In this document: piece after piece, positions 6,765-15,102 of the stretch | How the letters are laid out: every line of letters starts with the position of its first letter | Position numbering within the stretch: position 1 is the first letter of the stretch | NCBI GenBank assembly: GCA_913050105.1 | Contig: CAJWZN010000015.1 | Coordinates: 1 to 17,118 of the forward strand | Direction: 5' to 3' | DNA length: 17,118 nucleotides | DNA from: an uncultured Synechococcus sp. | GTDB lineage: Bacteria; Cyanobacteriota; Cyanobacteriia; PCC-6307; Cyanobiaceae | Notes under the pieces: generated by a model | Told to the model about the DNA's origin: nothing | Databases searched by the model: none | What the model saw: the letters and a program-made list of their open reading frames with translations, nothing else | Translations under genes and position numbers: made by a program

Positions 6765-6856
6765 CACATCCGGCGAAAAGAGTACGGATTTTATCCGAAA
6801 TTTGCCATTCCAGTTCGTTCCCCGAGATAAAGTATTAGAGGTGGTGTAGTCCTCGT
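6765..6856. promoter_or_regulatory. Divergent promoter region, CAAD gene / gyrA
   Basis: This 92-base spacer is shared by two divergent genes. A small palindrome, CGGAT-TTT-ATCCG, sits at 6785-6797. On the plus strand TTGCCA (6802-6807) and an AT-rich gataaagtattag (6826-6838) could serve as gyrA promoter elements, but no pair fits the consensus well. AGAGGTGG ending at 6844 is a possible but rather distant Shine-Dalgarno site for gyrA. Confidence 0.4.
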
Positions 6857-9448
6857 ATGACGGATTCTGTGGGGCCTGGCCGCGGCGGTCCCGGCGGTTC
6901 CGACGATCGGATCATTCAGACGGATCTACGCAACGAGATGTCGCGCTCCTATTTGGAGTATGCGATGAGCGTGATTGTGGGACGGGCTCTGCCCGATGCC
7001 CGCGATGGTCTGAAGCCTGTTCATCGCCGAATTCTTTACGCGATGTACGAGCTGGGACTCACCAGTGACCGTCCTTATCGCAAGTGCGCCCGTGTGGTGG
7101 GTGAAGTTCTTGGTAAATATCATCCCCACGGCGACACCGCTGTGTACGACGCCCTGGTGCGGATGGCCCAGGATTTTTCGATGTCGATGCCTCTGATCGA
7201 TGGGCACGGCAATTTCGGCTCGGTGGACAACGACCCGCCAGCGGCCATGCGGTACACGGAATCGCGGCTTAAGGCCCTTACCACCGACAGCCTCCTTGAA
7301 GACATTGAGGCTGAGACTGTTGATTACGCCGACAACTTCGATGGCTCTCAGCAGGAACCAACGGTGTTGCCTGCGCGGATTCCCCAGCTGCTGCTGAATG
7401 GTTCTGCGGGCATCGCTGTGGGAATGGCGACCAACATTCCTCCCCACAACCTCAATGAACTCATTGATGGCGTGCTGGCGCTGATCAGCAACCCCGACAT
7501 CACGGATCAGGAGCTGATTCGCTTGATCCCAGGGCCAGATTTCCCAACGGGGGGCCAGATCCTCGGTCGTGATGGCATCCGCGAGACCTATCTGGGTGGT
7601 AGGGGTTCGGTCACCATGCGTGGCGTTGCTTCGATCGAAACCATTGAGGCGCCTGGACGCCCTGATCGGGATGCTGTGATCATCACGGAACTCCCGTATC
7701 AGACCAACAAAGCCGCTTTGATTGAGCGCATCGCCGAGCTTGTGAATGACAAGAAGCTCGAAGGAATTTCAGACATCAGGGATGAAAGCGATCGAGATGG
7801 GATGCGCATCGTGGTGGAGCTGCGCCGCGATGCATATCCACAGGTTGTTCTGAACAACCTCTTCAAGCTGACGCCAGTGCAGAGCAATTTCAGCGCTTAC
7901 ATGCTCGCGCTGGTAAACGGAGAGCCAATCCTGCTCACTTTGCGCAAGATGCTCGAGGTGTTCCTCGACTTCCGCATCGAGACGATCGAGCGCCGCACAC
8001 GTTATTTCCTCCGCAAGGCAGAAGAGCGCGATCACATCTTGCTGGGGCTGCTGCTGGCTCTGGATCAGCTCGATCCGATCATCGCCCTGATCCGGGCGGC
8101 ACCCGACACGGCAACAGCCAGGCTGCAACTGCAGGAACGCCATGGCCTCACGGATGTCCAGGCCGACGCCATTCTGCAGATGCAACTACGCCGCCTCACA
8201 GCGTTGGAGGCCGACAAAATCCGCCTGGAGCATGAGGATCTTGTCGCCAAAATTGCTGACTACAAGGACATTCTTGGCCGGCGTGAGCGTGTTCTCGGCA
8301 TCATTCAGGACGAGCTTGGTCAGCTTCGCGAGAGGTATCCGACCCCTCGCCGTACGGAGATCCTCGATCTTGGCGGTGGCCTCTCCGACATCGACCTGAT
8401 CGCCAACGAGCGTTCCTGCGTGCTGCTCACCGAAACCGGCTATCTCAAGCGCATGCCGGTGAGTGAGTTTGAGGCGACCAGTCGCGGCACCCGGGGTAAG
8501 GCCGGAACGCGCAGCCAAGGTGAAGATGCGGTGAAGCTGTTTATCAGCTGCAACGACCACGACACCCTGTTGCTGTTTAGTGACCGCGGAGTGTCTTACG
8601 CCTTACCGGCTTACCGCGTGCCGCAGTGCAGCCGTGCGGCCAAGGGCACTCCGGTTGTGCAGCTGCTCCCCATTCCCCGTGAGGAGGCGATCACGTCGTT
8701 AATACCGGTTTCGGAATTCAATGACGACACTGACCTGTTGATGCTCACGGCCGGTGGTTTCATCAAGCGCACCCGCCTATCAGCCTTCAGCAACATCCGA
8801 GCCAACGGCTTGATCGCGATCAACCTTGAGGAGGGAGATGCCCTCACCTGGGTTCGTCTGGCGGTACCCGGGGACAGCGTGTTGATCGCTTCCAAGGCCG
8901 GCATGACGATTCATTTCCGCCTCAGCGATGACGAACTTCGCCCGCTTGGACGAACGGCCCGTGGTGTGCGCTCGATGAACCTTCGCGACGGTGATGCGCT
9001 GGTGAGTATGGATGTACTTCCGGTGGAACTTGCCGATCAGGTCGCTGCCAGTGCTGACGACGACGATGAAACAGAGGCCGCCAGTGAGGGCCCCTGGGTG
9101 CTGGTGGCGTCGGCCGCAGGTTTAGGCAAGCGTGTTCCTGTGACCCAGTTCCGGTTGCAGAAACGAGCAGGGATGGGGCTGCGGGCGATGAAATTCCGTA
9201 CAGATGCCGATGAACTCGTCGGTTTGCAGGTGCTTGGAGAGGGTGAGGAATTGCTGCTGGTGAGCGAGAGGGGCGTGATTGTGCGCACCAGCGCGGATGC
9301 CATCCCACAGCAATCCCGTGCGGCCACCGGTGTGCGTTTGCAGAAGCTCGATAAAGGTGATTGTCTGCTCAAGGTGGTTCTGGTGCCACCGGAAGCTGAA
9401 GACGACAACAATTCCGAGGACTCTGAGTCAGACGATCAGGACGGCTGA
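6857..9448 (+). CDS. gyrA: DNA gyrase subunit A
   Basis: This 863-residue type IIA topoisomerase A subunit breaks and rejoins DNA and, with GyrB, introduces negative supercoils. The breakage-reunion domain fills about residues 15-500, with catalytic Tyr133 in AAMRYTESRL. The quinolone-contact region is HPHGDTAVYDAL, with Thr94 and Asp98 at the E. coli Ser83 and Asp87 positions. The C-terminal beta-pinwheel follows. The GyrA-box position near residues 537-550 reads SRGTRGKAG instead of the textbook QRRGGKG, which may be normal for cyanobacteria. An acidic insert (SADDDDETEAASEG, near 731-745) and an acidic tail (from about 845) are extra. The ATG at 6857 gives a standard N-terminus. crtL follows after 2 bp. 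A ParC role is less likely but not excluded by sequence alone. Confidence 0.96.
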   Translation: MTDSVGPGRGGPGGSDDRIIQTDLRNEMSRSYLEYAMSVIVGRALPDARDGLKPVHRRILYAMYELGLTSDRPYRKCARVVGEVLGKYHPHGDTAVYDALVRMAQDFSMSMPLIDGHGNFGSVDNDPPAAMRYTESRLKALTTDSLLEDIEAETVDYADNFDGSQQEPTVLPARIPQLLLNGSAGIAVGMATNIPPHNLNELIDGVLALISNPDITDQELIRLIPGPDFPTGGQILGRDGIRETYLGGRGSVTMRGVASIETIEAPGRPDRDAVIITELPYQTNKAALIERIAELVNDKKLEGISDIRDESDRDGMRIVVELRRDAYPQVVLNNLFKLTPVQSNFSAYMLALVNGEPILLTLRKMLEVFLDFRIETIERRTRYFLRKAEERDHILLGLLLALDQLDPIIALIRAAPDTATARLQLQERHGLTDVQADAILQMQLRRLTALEADKIRLEHEDLVAKIADYKDILGRRERVLGIIQDELGQLRERYPTPRRTEILDLGGGLSDIDLIANERSCVLLTETGYLKRMPVSEFEATSRGTRGKAGTRSQGEDAVKLFISCNDHDTLLLFSDRGVSYALPAYRVPQCSRAAKGTPVVQLLPIPREEAITSLIPVSEFNDDTDLLMLTAGGFIKRTRLSAFSNIRANGLIAINLEEGDALTWVRLAVPGDSVLIASKAGMTIHFRLSDDELRPLGRTARGVRSMNLRDGDALVSMDVLPVELADQVAASADDDDETEAASEGPWVLVASAAGLGKRVPVTQFRLQKRAGMGLRAMKFRTDADELVGLQVLGEGEELLLVSERGVIVRTSADAIPQQSRAATGVRLQKLDKGDCLLKVVLVPPEAEDDNNSEDSESDDQDG

Positions 9449-9450
9449 CT

Positions 9451-10701
9451 TTGACGGAAGTTGTTGATGTGCTGGTGTTAGGGGGCGGGCCAGCCGCCCT
9501 CTGCATCGCCTCAGAGTTAAGTCACTCCGGCGTTGATGTCGCTGGGATTGCACCACAACCGATTGATGCCCCCTGGCCGAACACCTACGGGGTCTGGGCT
9601 GAGGAGCTGAGATCCCTTGGCCTTGAGCATTTGCTGGAGCATCGCTGGAATGACTCCGTGAGCTATTTCGGTTCCGGTGGAGACGCTCAGGATCAGAGCA
9701 TGGTCCATGGCATTGATTACGGCTTGTTTGATCGGGTCGCGCTGCAACAGCACTGGCTGGGCCGAGCTCAAGGAGTGCGATGGCATCAGGACACTGCAGA
9801 GCGCCTTGAGGTGGGGTCGCTGAAAACCAGCGTGACCTGCGGGTCGGGCACGACGTTGCAGGCTCGATTGGTGATCGATGCATCCGGCTCACGCACGCCT
9901 CATATCAGGAGGCCGGATCAGGGACCAGTGGCCGGTCAGGCGGCCTATGGAGTGGTGGGGCGTTTTTCTCGCAACCCAATCGAGACAGGTCGATTTGTCT
10001 TGATGGACTATCGCTGTGATCACCTCAGTGAAGAGCAGTGCAGCGAACCCCCTACTTTTCTTTACGCCATGGATCTTGGTGATGGGGTGTTCTTTGTGGA
10101 GGAGACCTCCCTTGCACTAGCTCCTGGTGTTCCTTACGACGTGCTTAAACAGCGTTTGCTGCAACGTCTCGAAAAGCGCGACGTGGAGATCACTGAATTG
10201 ATCCATGAAGAGTTTTGCCTCTTCCCGATGAATCTGCCTTTGCCGGATCGAAGCCAGCCGGTCCTGGCCTTCGGAGGTTCAGCAAGCATGGTTCATCCGG
10301 CCTCCGGATACATGGTTGGGTCGTTGCTGCGGCGTGGCCCAGGTCTGGCCAGAGCCATTGCTGAAGCTCTGAAGAACCGTGAGCTTGGATCCGCCGCGTT
10401 GGCTCGCTGCGGATGGCAAGCCCTTTGGCCTCTGGATCTGGTGCTTCGCCATCAGCTGTATCAGTTCGGACTAGGGCGGTTGATGGGGTTCAACGAATCA
10501 CTGTTACGCACTCATTTCGCCACGTTTTTTTCGTTGCCTCAGGAGGATTGGATCGGGTTTTTGACCAACACACTTCCACTGACTCGGCTGATGGCTGTGA
10601 TGCTGCGCCTGTTTGCTTTGTCGCCCTGGGACTTGCGGCGGGGACTTGTCCTTGGAGCCCCTCGGAGTCAGCTGCCGACCTGGGCCCAGTCCAAAGGCTG
10701 A
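9451..10701 (+). CDS. crtL: Lycopene beta-cyclase (CrtL type)
   Basis: This 416-residue flavoprotein converts the linear ends of lycopene to beta-ionone rings on the way to beta-carotene and zeaxanthin, at the membrane. The N-terminal dinucleotide-binding motif is LVLGGGPAALCIA (G11-G13). PWPNTYGVW at 41-49, LVIDASGSR near 140-148 and FLYAMDLGDGVFFVEETSLA near 203-222 are hallmarks of plant/cyanobacterial CrtL cyclases. The motifs cannot by themselves exclude epsilon-ring formation (CrtL-e), but beta is the usual single-copy assignment. The start is TTG at 9451, 2 bp after the gyrA stop, with AGGA about 9 bases upstream inside gyrA, so translation is probably coupled. The last 34 bases overlap the convergent GH57 gene. 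Confidence 0.93.
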   Translation: MTEVVDVLVLGGGPAALCIASELSHSGVDVAGIAPQPIDAPWPNTYGVWAEELRSLGLEHLLEHRWNDSVSYFGSGGDAQDQSMVHGIDYGLFDRVALQQHWLGRAQGVRWHQDTAERLEVGSLKTSVTCGSGTTLQARLVIDASGSRTPHIRRPDQGPVAGQAAYGVVGRFSRNPIETGRFVLMDYRCDHLSEEQCSEPPTFLYAMDLGDGVFFVEETSLALAPGVPYDVLKQRLLQRLEKRDVEITELIHEEFCLFPMNLPLPDRSQPVLAFGGSASMVHPASGYMVGSLLRRGPGLARAIAEALKNRELGSAALARCGWQALWPLDLVLRHQLYQFGLGRLMGFNESLLRTHFATFFSLPQEDWIGFLTNTLPLTRLMAVMLRLFALSPWDLRRGLVLGAPRSQLPTWAQSKG

Positions 10702-12236
10702 ATCAGAGGGAAGAGACGGTCGTCCTGCTGCACTTCTTTGATCCAGTTCTCTGGCAACTCATCACCCGTTTCGATGGCCTGGATCAACAGCCAAAACCGA
10801 CCGAGATGTCGTTTGACCCGCTCCCGTGCGAGCTCCGTAGTGGTTCCGGCCCGAAGAATGAAGCTCCAGTCGGATGATTGAGCCAGCAGCAGTTCACGGG
10901 CGGCTTGTTGCAACAGCTCAAGGTCCTTTTCCCTGCCGACTCCCCGGCTGCAGCGTTCCACCATGGCTGCGCTGGCCTTTTCCCATTCCGGAACGATCCA
11001 GGCGTTTGTGTCGTTCAGCCAGTAGTTGTGAAATCCACCTTGTCCCCAACTCGATGGGCAGGGATCACATAACTGGAGCTGACCTGCCTGCGTCAGCACA
11101 TCACGCAGTCGGGTGAAGGAGATTCCTTGGTCGGGTGCTTGCCGGAACAGTTCGGTGAGAAAGGCTGGTCCTTCAAACCACCAGTGGCCGAACAGTTCGG
11201 CGTCGAACGGAGCCACCAGTAGAGGGTCCGCCACCATGGCTTGCTTCAGCTGTTCCAGCTGGATTCGACGTCCCTGCAAATAGTGACCGGCATGGAGCCG
11301 CACCTGCTCAGCTGCGACTACAGGGCTGTATGGCTGCTTTGCGTCGAGGGGGGCGTTGTGATTGGTGACGGCATGCAATTTGAGGCCAAGGGGTCTTGGC
11401 TGGTCCAATCCCAGCGGTTTCAGGTCCTCCAAAGGCAGATCCCAGCCCAGATCCCTGTGAAATTCCCGATAGGACGAATGACCTGGATACCCGTCCCGCG
11501 CGGACCAAACCGGCAGGGTTGCCTCGCTGTCCCGACCGAAAAAGGCAACGCCGTTGCGGCTGCAGATCGGGGCATAGACCCCGTAGCGCGGCCGTGGACG
11601 GGCATGCAGCAATCCATGGCCATCCAGCACCGCATAGCGCAGACCGGCATCACGCATCCACTGGTCCAGACCCTCGTAATAGGCGCATTCCGGCAGCCAG
11701 ATGCCCAGCGGTCGTTCTCCGATGAGGCGCTGATGTTCACGCACAGCGGTGCGAAGTTGCCCCCTCACCGCTTCTGGATGTTGCCGCAACAACGGCAGAT
11801 AGCCGTGGGTTGCTCCGCAGGTGAGCAGATCGACGACTTCACGGCGTTGGAGGGCTGCAAACCGTCCGATCAGATCTGCATCGCAGGCTTTCCAATCCTG
11901 TAAGTGACGCTCCATCGCGATCGCCAGATGTTCGGCGGCTTCTTGCAGGCGGAGATCAGCTTTCGGCAGCAGGTCCAGTCGCGACTGGATCCATGCAGGA
12001 AAACGCTGCTTCAGATCATCATCGGACAGAAGCGACAACAGCGTTGGCGAGAGCCCGATGGTGATCTTCGGCGATCTGCTCGGGTCTGCAGCAGCGTCTT
12101 CCAGGCATTCGAGGAGAGGGAGGTAGCACTCAATCAAGGCCTGGAAGAACCAGTCTTCCTCCAACGAACCCGGTCGTGCCGATCGCACATAGGGCAGGTG
12201 AGCGTGCAGAACAAGGGCGACTGCTCCTTGGCTCAC
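10668..12236 (-). CDS. GH57 family 1,4-alpha-glucan branching enzyme
   Basis: This 522-residue glycoside hydrolase family 57 protein probably makes alpha-1,6 branches in glycogen. The first conserved region is LHAHLPYVR (His11, His13). The nucleophile is Glu183 in GIWLPECAYYEG and the acid/base is Asp345 in APFDAELFGHWWFEGP. The helical C-terminal DUF1957-type domain (WLNDTNAWIVPEWEKA onward) is present. This arrangement matches the Thermococcus/Thermus branching enzymes rather than GH57 amylases. The start is GTG at 12236 with no obvious Shine-Dalgarno site. It is divergent from leuA and convergent with crtL, so it is probably a single-gene transcript. Many cyanobacteria also carry a GH13 GlgB; whether this genome does cannot be seen here. 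Confidence 0.93.
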   Translation of the reverse strand: MSQGAVALVLHAHLPYVRSARPGSLEEDWFFQALIECYLPLLECLEDAAADPSRSPKITIGLSPTLLSLLSDDDLKQRFPAWIQSRLDLLPKADLRLQEAAEHLAIAMERHLQDWKACDADLIGRFAALQRREVVDLLTCGATHGYLPLLRQHPEAVRGQLRTAVREHQRLIGERPLGIWLPECAYYEGLDQWMRDAGLRYAVLDGHGLLHARPRPRYGVYAPICSRNGVAFFGRDSEATLPVWSARDGYPGHSSYREFHRDLGWDLPLEDLKPLGLDQPRPLGLKLHAVTNHNAPLDAKQPYSPVVAAEQVRLHAGHYLQGRRIQLEQLKQAMVADPLLVAPFDAELFGHWWFEGPAFLTELFRQAPDQGISFTRLRDVLTQAGQLQLCDPCPSSWGQGGFHNYWLNDTNAWIVPEWEKASAAMVERCSRGVGREKDLELLQQAARELLLAQSSDWSFILRAGTTTELARERVKRHLGRFWLLIQAIETGDELPENWIKEVQQDDRLFPLIQPLDWAQVGS

Positions 12237-12349
12237 AGGGCAATCACCCGAAGGAGAGCTGAATGTAATCCGATTTGCAGCCCTTCCACCTGAACTAGAC
12301 TAGGGCAACTCATAGTCATTCCGACTAAGCCCGCCGACACAACGTCGTT
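12237..12349. promoter_or_regulatory. Divergent promoter region, GH57 gene / leuA
   Basis: In this 113-base spacer, the plus strand shows TTGCAG (12275-12280) and TAGACT (12296-12301) 15 bases apart, a loose promoter match for leuA. It is followed by an inverted repeat TAGTC-ATTCC-GACTA (12313-12327). The word ACTAG/GACTA recurs just upstream at 12294-12303. I see no leader peptide or T-box-like structure. Confidence 0.35.
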
Positions 12350-13954
12350 ATGGCCAAGGATCCCGGTCGCGTCCTGATTTTCGACACCACTCTCAGGGAT
12401 GGTGAGCAGTCTCCAGGGGCAAGCCTCAACCTTGAGGAGAAGCTGGCGATCGCCCAGCAGCTTGCGCGGCTCGGTGTGGACGTGATCGAGGCGGGTTTTC
12501 CATTCGCCAGCCAGGGCGATTTCGCTGCGGTGCAGCGTATTGCCCAGCAAGTGGGAGGAGAGAACGGACCCATCATCTGCGGTCTGGCTCGTGCCTCTCA
12601 GAAGGACATCAAGGCTTGTGCGGATGCTGTTGCTCCTGCGCCTCGGCATCGCGTTCACACATTCATTGCCACCAGCGATATCCATCTCGAACACAAGCTG
12701 CGCAAAAGCCGCTCCGAGGTGTTGGCCATCGTTCCGGACATGGTCAGCTACGCCCGGTCGTTGGTGGAGGACGTTGAATTTTCCTGCGAAGACGCGGGTC
12801 GAAGCGACCCTGAGTTTCTCTACGAAGTGATTGAGGCGGCCATCCGAGCGGGGGCCACCACCATCAATATCCCGGACACCGTTGGCTACACGACGCCTGT
12901 TGAGTTCGGCAGTTTGATCGCTGGCATCAATCAACATGTACCCAACATCGCCGAAGCGGTGATCTCGGTTCATGGCCACAACGACCTTGGCTTGGCCGTG
13001 GCCAACTTCTTGGAATCCGTGAAGAACGGCGCCCGTCAGCTTGAGTGCACGATCAATGGCATCGGAGAGCGGGCCGGCAATGCATCGCTTGAGGAACTTG
13101 TGATGGCGCTGCATGTGCGCCGCCGCTACTTCAACAGCTACCTGGGTCGCGCCGAAGACAGCCCAACACCGCTGACCGCAGTGCGAACTGAGGAGATCAC
13201 CAAAACCTCACGTCTGGTGTCCAATCTCACTGGCATGGTGGTGCAGCCGAACAAGGCGATCGTTGGTGCGAATGCCTTCGCCCATGAATCCGGCATCCAT
13301 CAGGATGGTGTTCTCAAGAACCGCCTGACCTACGAGATCATCGATGCCAAGACCGTTGGTCTGAGCGACAACCGCATCTCCCTGGGCAAGCTCAGCGGTC
13401 GCAGTGCCGTGAGGGCTCGGCTTGAGGAGCTCGGCTATGACCTCACGCGGGAAGATCTTGATGAGGCATTTGCTCGGTTCAAGGATCTGGCGGATCGCAA
13501 ACGTGAGATCACCGACCGTGATCTTGAAGCGATTGTGAGCGAGCAGGTTCAGCAACCCGAAGCCCGTTTCCAGCTGAAGCTGGTGCAGGTGAGTTGTGGC
13601 AGCAGTCTTAAACCCACTGCCACAGTGACTCTTTCGGACGATGATGGCGCCGAACGTTCGGTCTCCGCTGTCGGTACGGGCCCTGTCGATGCTGTTTGCC
13701 GGGCTCTCAATCAACTGGCTGGTGTTCCCAATGAGTTGATTGAATTTTCCGTGAAGTCCGTCACAGAGGGCATCGATGCCATGGGTGAGGTGACCATCCG
13801 GCTGCGTCGTAATGACTCGCTCTACTCAGGCCATGCGGCAGATACAGATGTTGTGGTGGCCGCAGCCATGGCATTCATCAATGCGCTGAACCGTCTTGTC
13901 GCCGCTGAGCAGCACCAGTCGTTGCATCCGCAGATGGATCCTGTTGTGCTGTAA
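12350..13954 (+). CDS. leuA: 2-isopropylmalate synthase
   Basis: This 534-residue enzyme catalyses the first committed step of leucine synthesis, joining acetyl-CoA and 2-oxoisovalerate. The TIM barrel begins FDTTLRDGEQSPGASLN (catalytic and metal-site Arg16, Asp17). The metal ligands HGHND (His208, His210) and the INGIGERAGN loop (about 235-244) are intact. The C-terminal regulatory domain (about 400-515) is present, including GTGPVDAVCRALNQL, so leucine feedback control is likely. Length is typical for bacterial LeuA. The ATG at 12350 has no clear Shine-Dalgarno sequence. The ABC permease gene follows after 27 bp on the same strand. Homocitrate synthase or citramalate synthase are less likely given the regulatory-domain match. 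Confidence 0.95.
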   Translation: MAKDPGRVLIFDTTLRDGEQSPGASLNLEEKLAIAQQLARLGVDVIEAGFPFASQGDFAAVQRIAQQVGGENGPIICGLARASQKDIKACADAVAPAPRHRVHTFIATSDIHLEHKLRKSRSEVLAIVPDMVSYARSLVEDVEFSCEDAGRSDPEFLYEVIEAAIRAGATTINIPDTVGYTTPVEFGSLIAGINQHVPNIAEAVISVHGHNDLGLAVANFLESVKNGARQLECTINGIGERAGNASLEELVMALHVRRRYFNSYLGRAEDSPTPLTAVRTEEITKTSRLVSNLTGMVVQPNKAIVGANAFAHESGIHQDGVLKNRLTYEIIDAKTVGLSDNRISLGKLSGRSAVRARLEELGYDLTREDLDEAFARFKDLADRKREITDRDLEAIVSEQVQQPEARFQLKLVQVSCGSSLKPTATVTLSDDDGAERSVSAVGTGPVDAVCRALNQLAGVPNELIEFSVKSVTEGIDAMGEVTIRLRRNDSLYSGHAADTDVVVAAAMAFINALNRLVAAEQHQSLHPQMDPVVL

Positions 13955-13981
13955 GTCCAGCTGATCACTTCAACGAACGGC

Positions 13982-14806
13982 ATGCGCCAACTCGCCCCCC
14001 GAATTCTCCAGCTGGTGCTGTTGATTCTTCTGGCGTTGATGGTGCTTGCACCATTGCTCTGGCTGGTGAGCACCTCCTTGAAGGGGCCGGCTGAGAACAT
14101 TTTCAGCAGTCCGCCGGCGTTGCTGCCGGCATCACCGAGTTTGGATGCTTATGCGCGTCTGTTCCGGGACAGTCCCCTGACCACCTATCTGATCAACAGC
14201 ACGGTGGTCAGTGCAATGGCGGTGGCGGCCAATCTGTTGTTCTGCTCCTTGGCGGCCTATCCCCTGGCGCGGATGCGCTTCGCAGGACGTGGGTTGGTGC
14301 TCGGTCTGGTGGTGGCCACGATCCTGATTCCCTTTCAGGTGGTCATGATTCCGCTTTACCTGCTGATGGTTCAGCTGGGTTTGCGCAACACGCTTCTTGC
14401 TTTGGTGATTCCGCAAGCGGCGACAGCATTTGGCCTGTATCTGTTGCGTCAGAGCTTTCTGGGCGTTCCCAAAGATCTTGAGGAAGCGGCGCGCATCGAT
14501 GGCTGCAGCCGTCTTGGGGAGTGGTGGAACGTGATGATTCCAGCTGCGCGGGCAGATTTGATCACCCTGGCGATGTTCGTGTTCATCGGCACCTGGAGTG
14601 ATTTCCTGTGGCCGCTGGTCATTCTTGATGATCCTGCGCTTTACACCCTGCCTTTGGGCCTCCAGCAGCTCTCCAGCAGTTTTTCGCTCGATTGGCGAGT
14701 GGTGGCGGCAGGTGCAGTGGTCTCGATTCTTCCGGTGCTGCTGCTGTTTGTGATGCTGCAGAGATTCATCCTGCCCAGTTCCACCAGTGATGCTGTGAAG
14801 GGATGA
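13982..14806 (+). CDS. Carbohydrate ABC transporter permease (MalG/GgtD type)
   Basis: This 274-residue inner-membrane permease has about six transmembrane helices, starting at residues 9-30. The cytoplasmic EAA loop, which docks on the ATPase, is at about 167-187 (EEAARIDGCSRLGEWWNVMI), and the short N-terminus is typical of MalG-like subunits. Such permeases pair with a MalF-like partner, a solute-binding protein and an ATPase, none of which is in this window. In cyanobacteria a close relative, GgtD, imports glucosylglycerol and sucrose-like osmolytes, but the substrate cannot be told from sequence here. The ATG at 13982 lies 27 bp after leuA, so it may be read from the leuA transcript. It ends 6 bp from the convergent small gene at 14813. 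Confidence 0.9.
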   Translation: MRQLAPRILQLVLLILLALMVLAPLLWLVSTSLKGPAENIFSSPPALLPASPSLDAYARLFRDSPLTTYLINSTVVSAMAVAANLLFCSLAAYPLARMRFAGRGLVLGLVVATILIPFQVVMIPLYLLMVQLGLRNTLLALVIPQAATAFGLYLLRQSFLGVPKDLEEAARIDGCSRLGEWWNVMIPAARADLITLAMFVFIGTWSDFLWPLVILDDPALYTLPLGLQQLSSSFSLDWRVVAAGAVVSILPVLLLFVMLQRFILPSSTSDAVKG

Positions 14807-14812
14807 AGCCGC

Positions 14813-15031
14813 TCAGTGATCGAGCTTCACCACATCCGGGGTTTCACCATGCACCTCACCGATCCAAAGAGCGTGGGTGACTGCACCGTCGTGGGTGTGG
14901 AAAATCCAGGCGTTGTCCAGCGTGTCTGAGGCGCGGATCTGGGCGTCATGGCCATTCACACCGAGGTACTTTCCGGCGGATGGTGTGCGCAGCACGTAGC
15001 GCTCGGCGTACTTCGTGAACATCGACTGCAC
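14813..15031 (-). CDS. Small uncharacterised protein, 72 residues
   Basis: I do not recognise this family. It is a small soluble protein with no signal peptide or membrane segment and no cysteines. It is rich in His, Asp and Gly, with YVLRTPSAGKYLGVNGHD near the start and WIFHTHDGAVTHALWIGEVH near the end. The composition looks like a real folded domain and it fills the space without overlapping either neighbour. The start is GTG at 15031 or, three codons later, ATG at 15022. The purine-rich gaagaagaga lies upstream of both. It is convergent with the ABC permease. Confidence 0.68.
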   Translation of the reverse strand: MQSMFTKYAERYVLRTPSAGKYLGVNGHDAQIRASDTLDNAWIFHTHDGAVTHALWIGEVHGETPDVVKLDH

Positions 15032-15082
15032 AGTTCTCTTCTTCAGGCCTAGCGGTCCCCGTCAAGGGGGAGGAAAGCTGTT

Positions 15083-15102
15083 TAGAAAACCTTCGGTTTT
15101 TA
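15083..15102 (-). terminator. Hairpin terminator after the gene at 15100-15552
   Basis: AAAACC (15086-15091), loop TTC and GGTTTT (15095-15100) form a 6-bp stem. Read on the minus strand the hairpin begins within the TAA stop and ends in TTTTCT. The symmetric A/T flanks would let it work in either direction, but the only gene ending into it is on the minus strand. Confidence 0.6.

Noticed and set aside
6785..6797. Palindrome CGGAT-TTT-ATCCG as a specific operator
   Set aside because: The arms are only 5 bp and there is a single copy. It is recorded as part of the promoter region but is too short to assign to a regulator.
11241..11903. Plus-strand frame of 220 codons across the GH57 gene
   Set aside because: It lies opposite the catalytic core of a clear GH57 enzyme and has no domain features of its own.
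12233..13114. Minus-strand frame of 293 codons across leuA
   Set aside because: It is antisense to the conserved catalytic barrel of leuA and shows no recognisable domain. High GC content makes such long antisense frames common.
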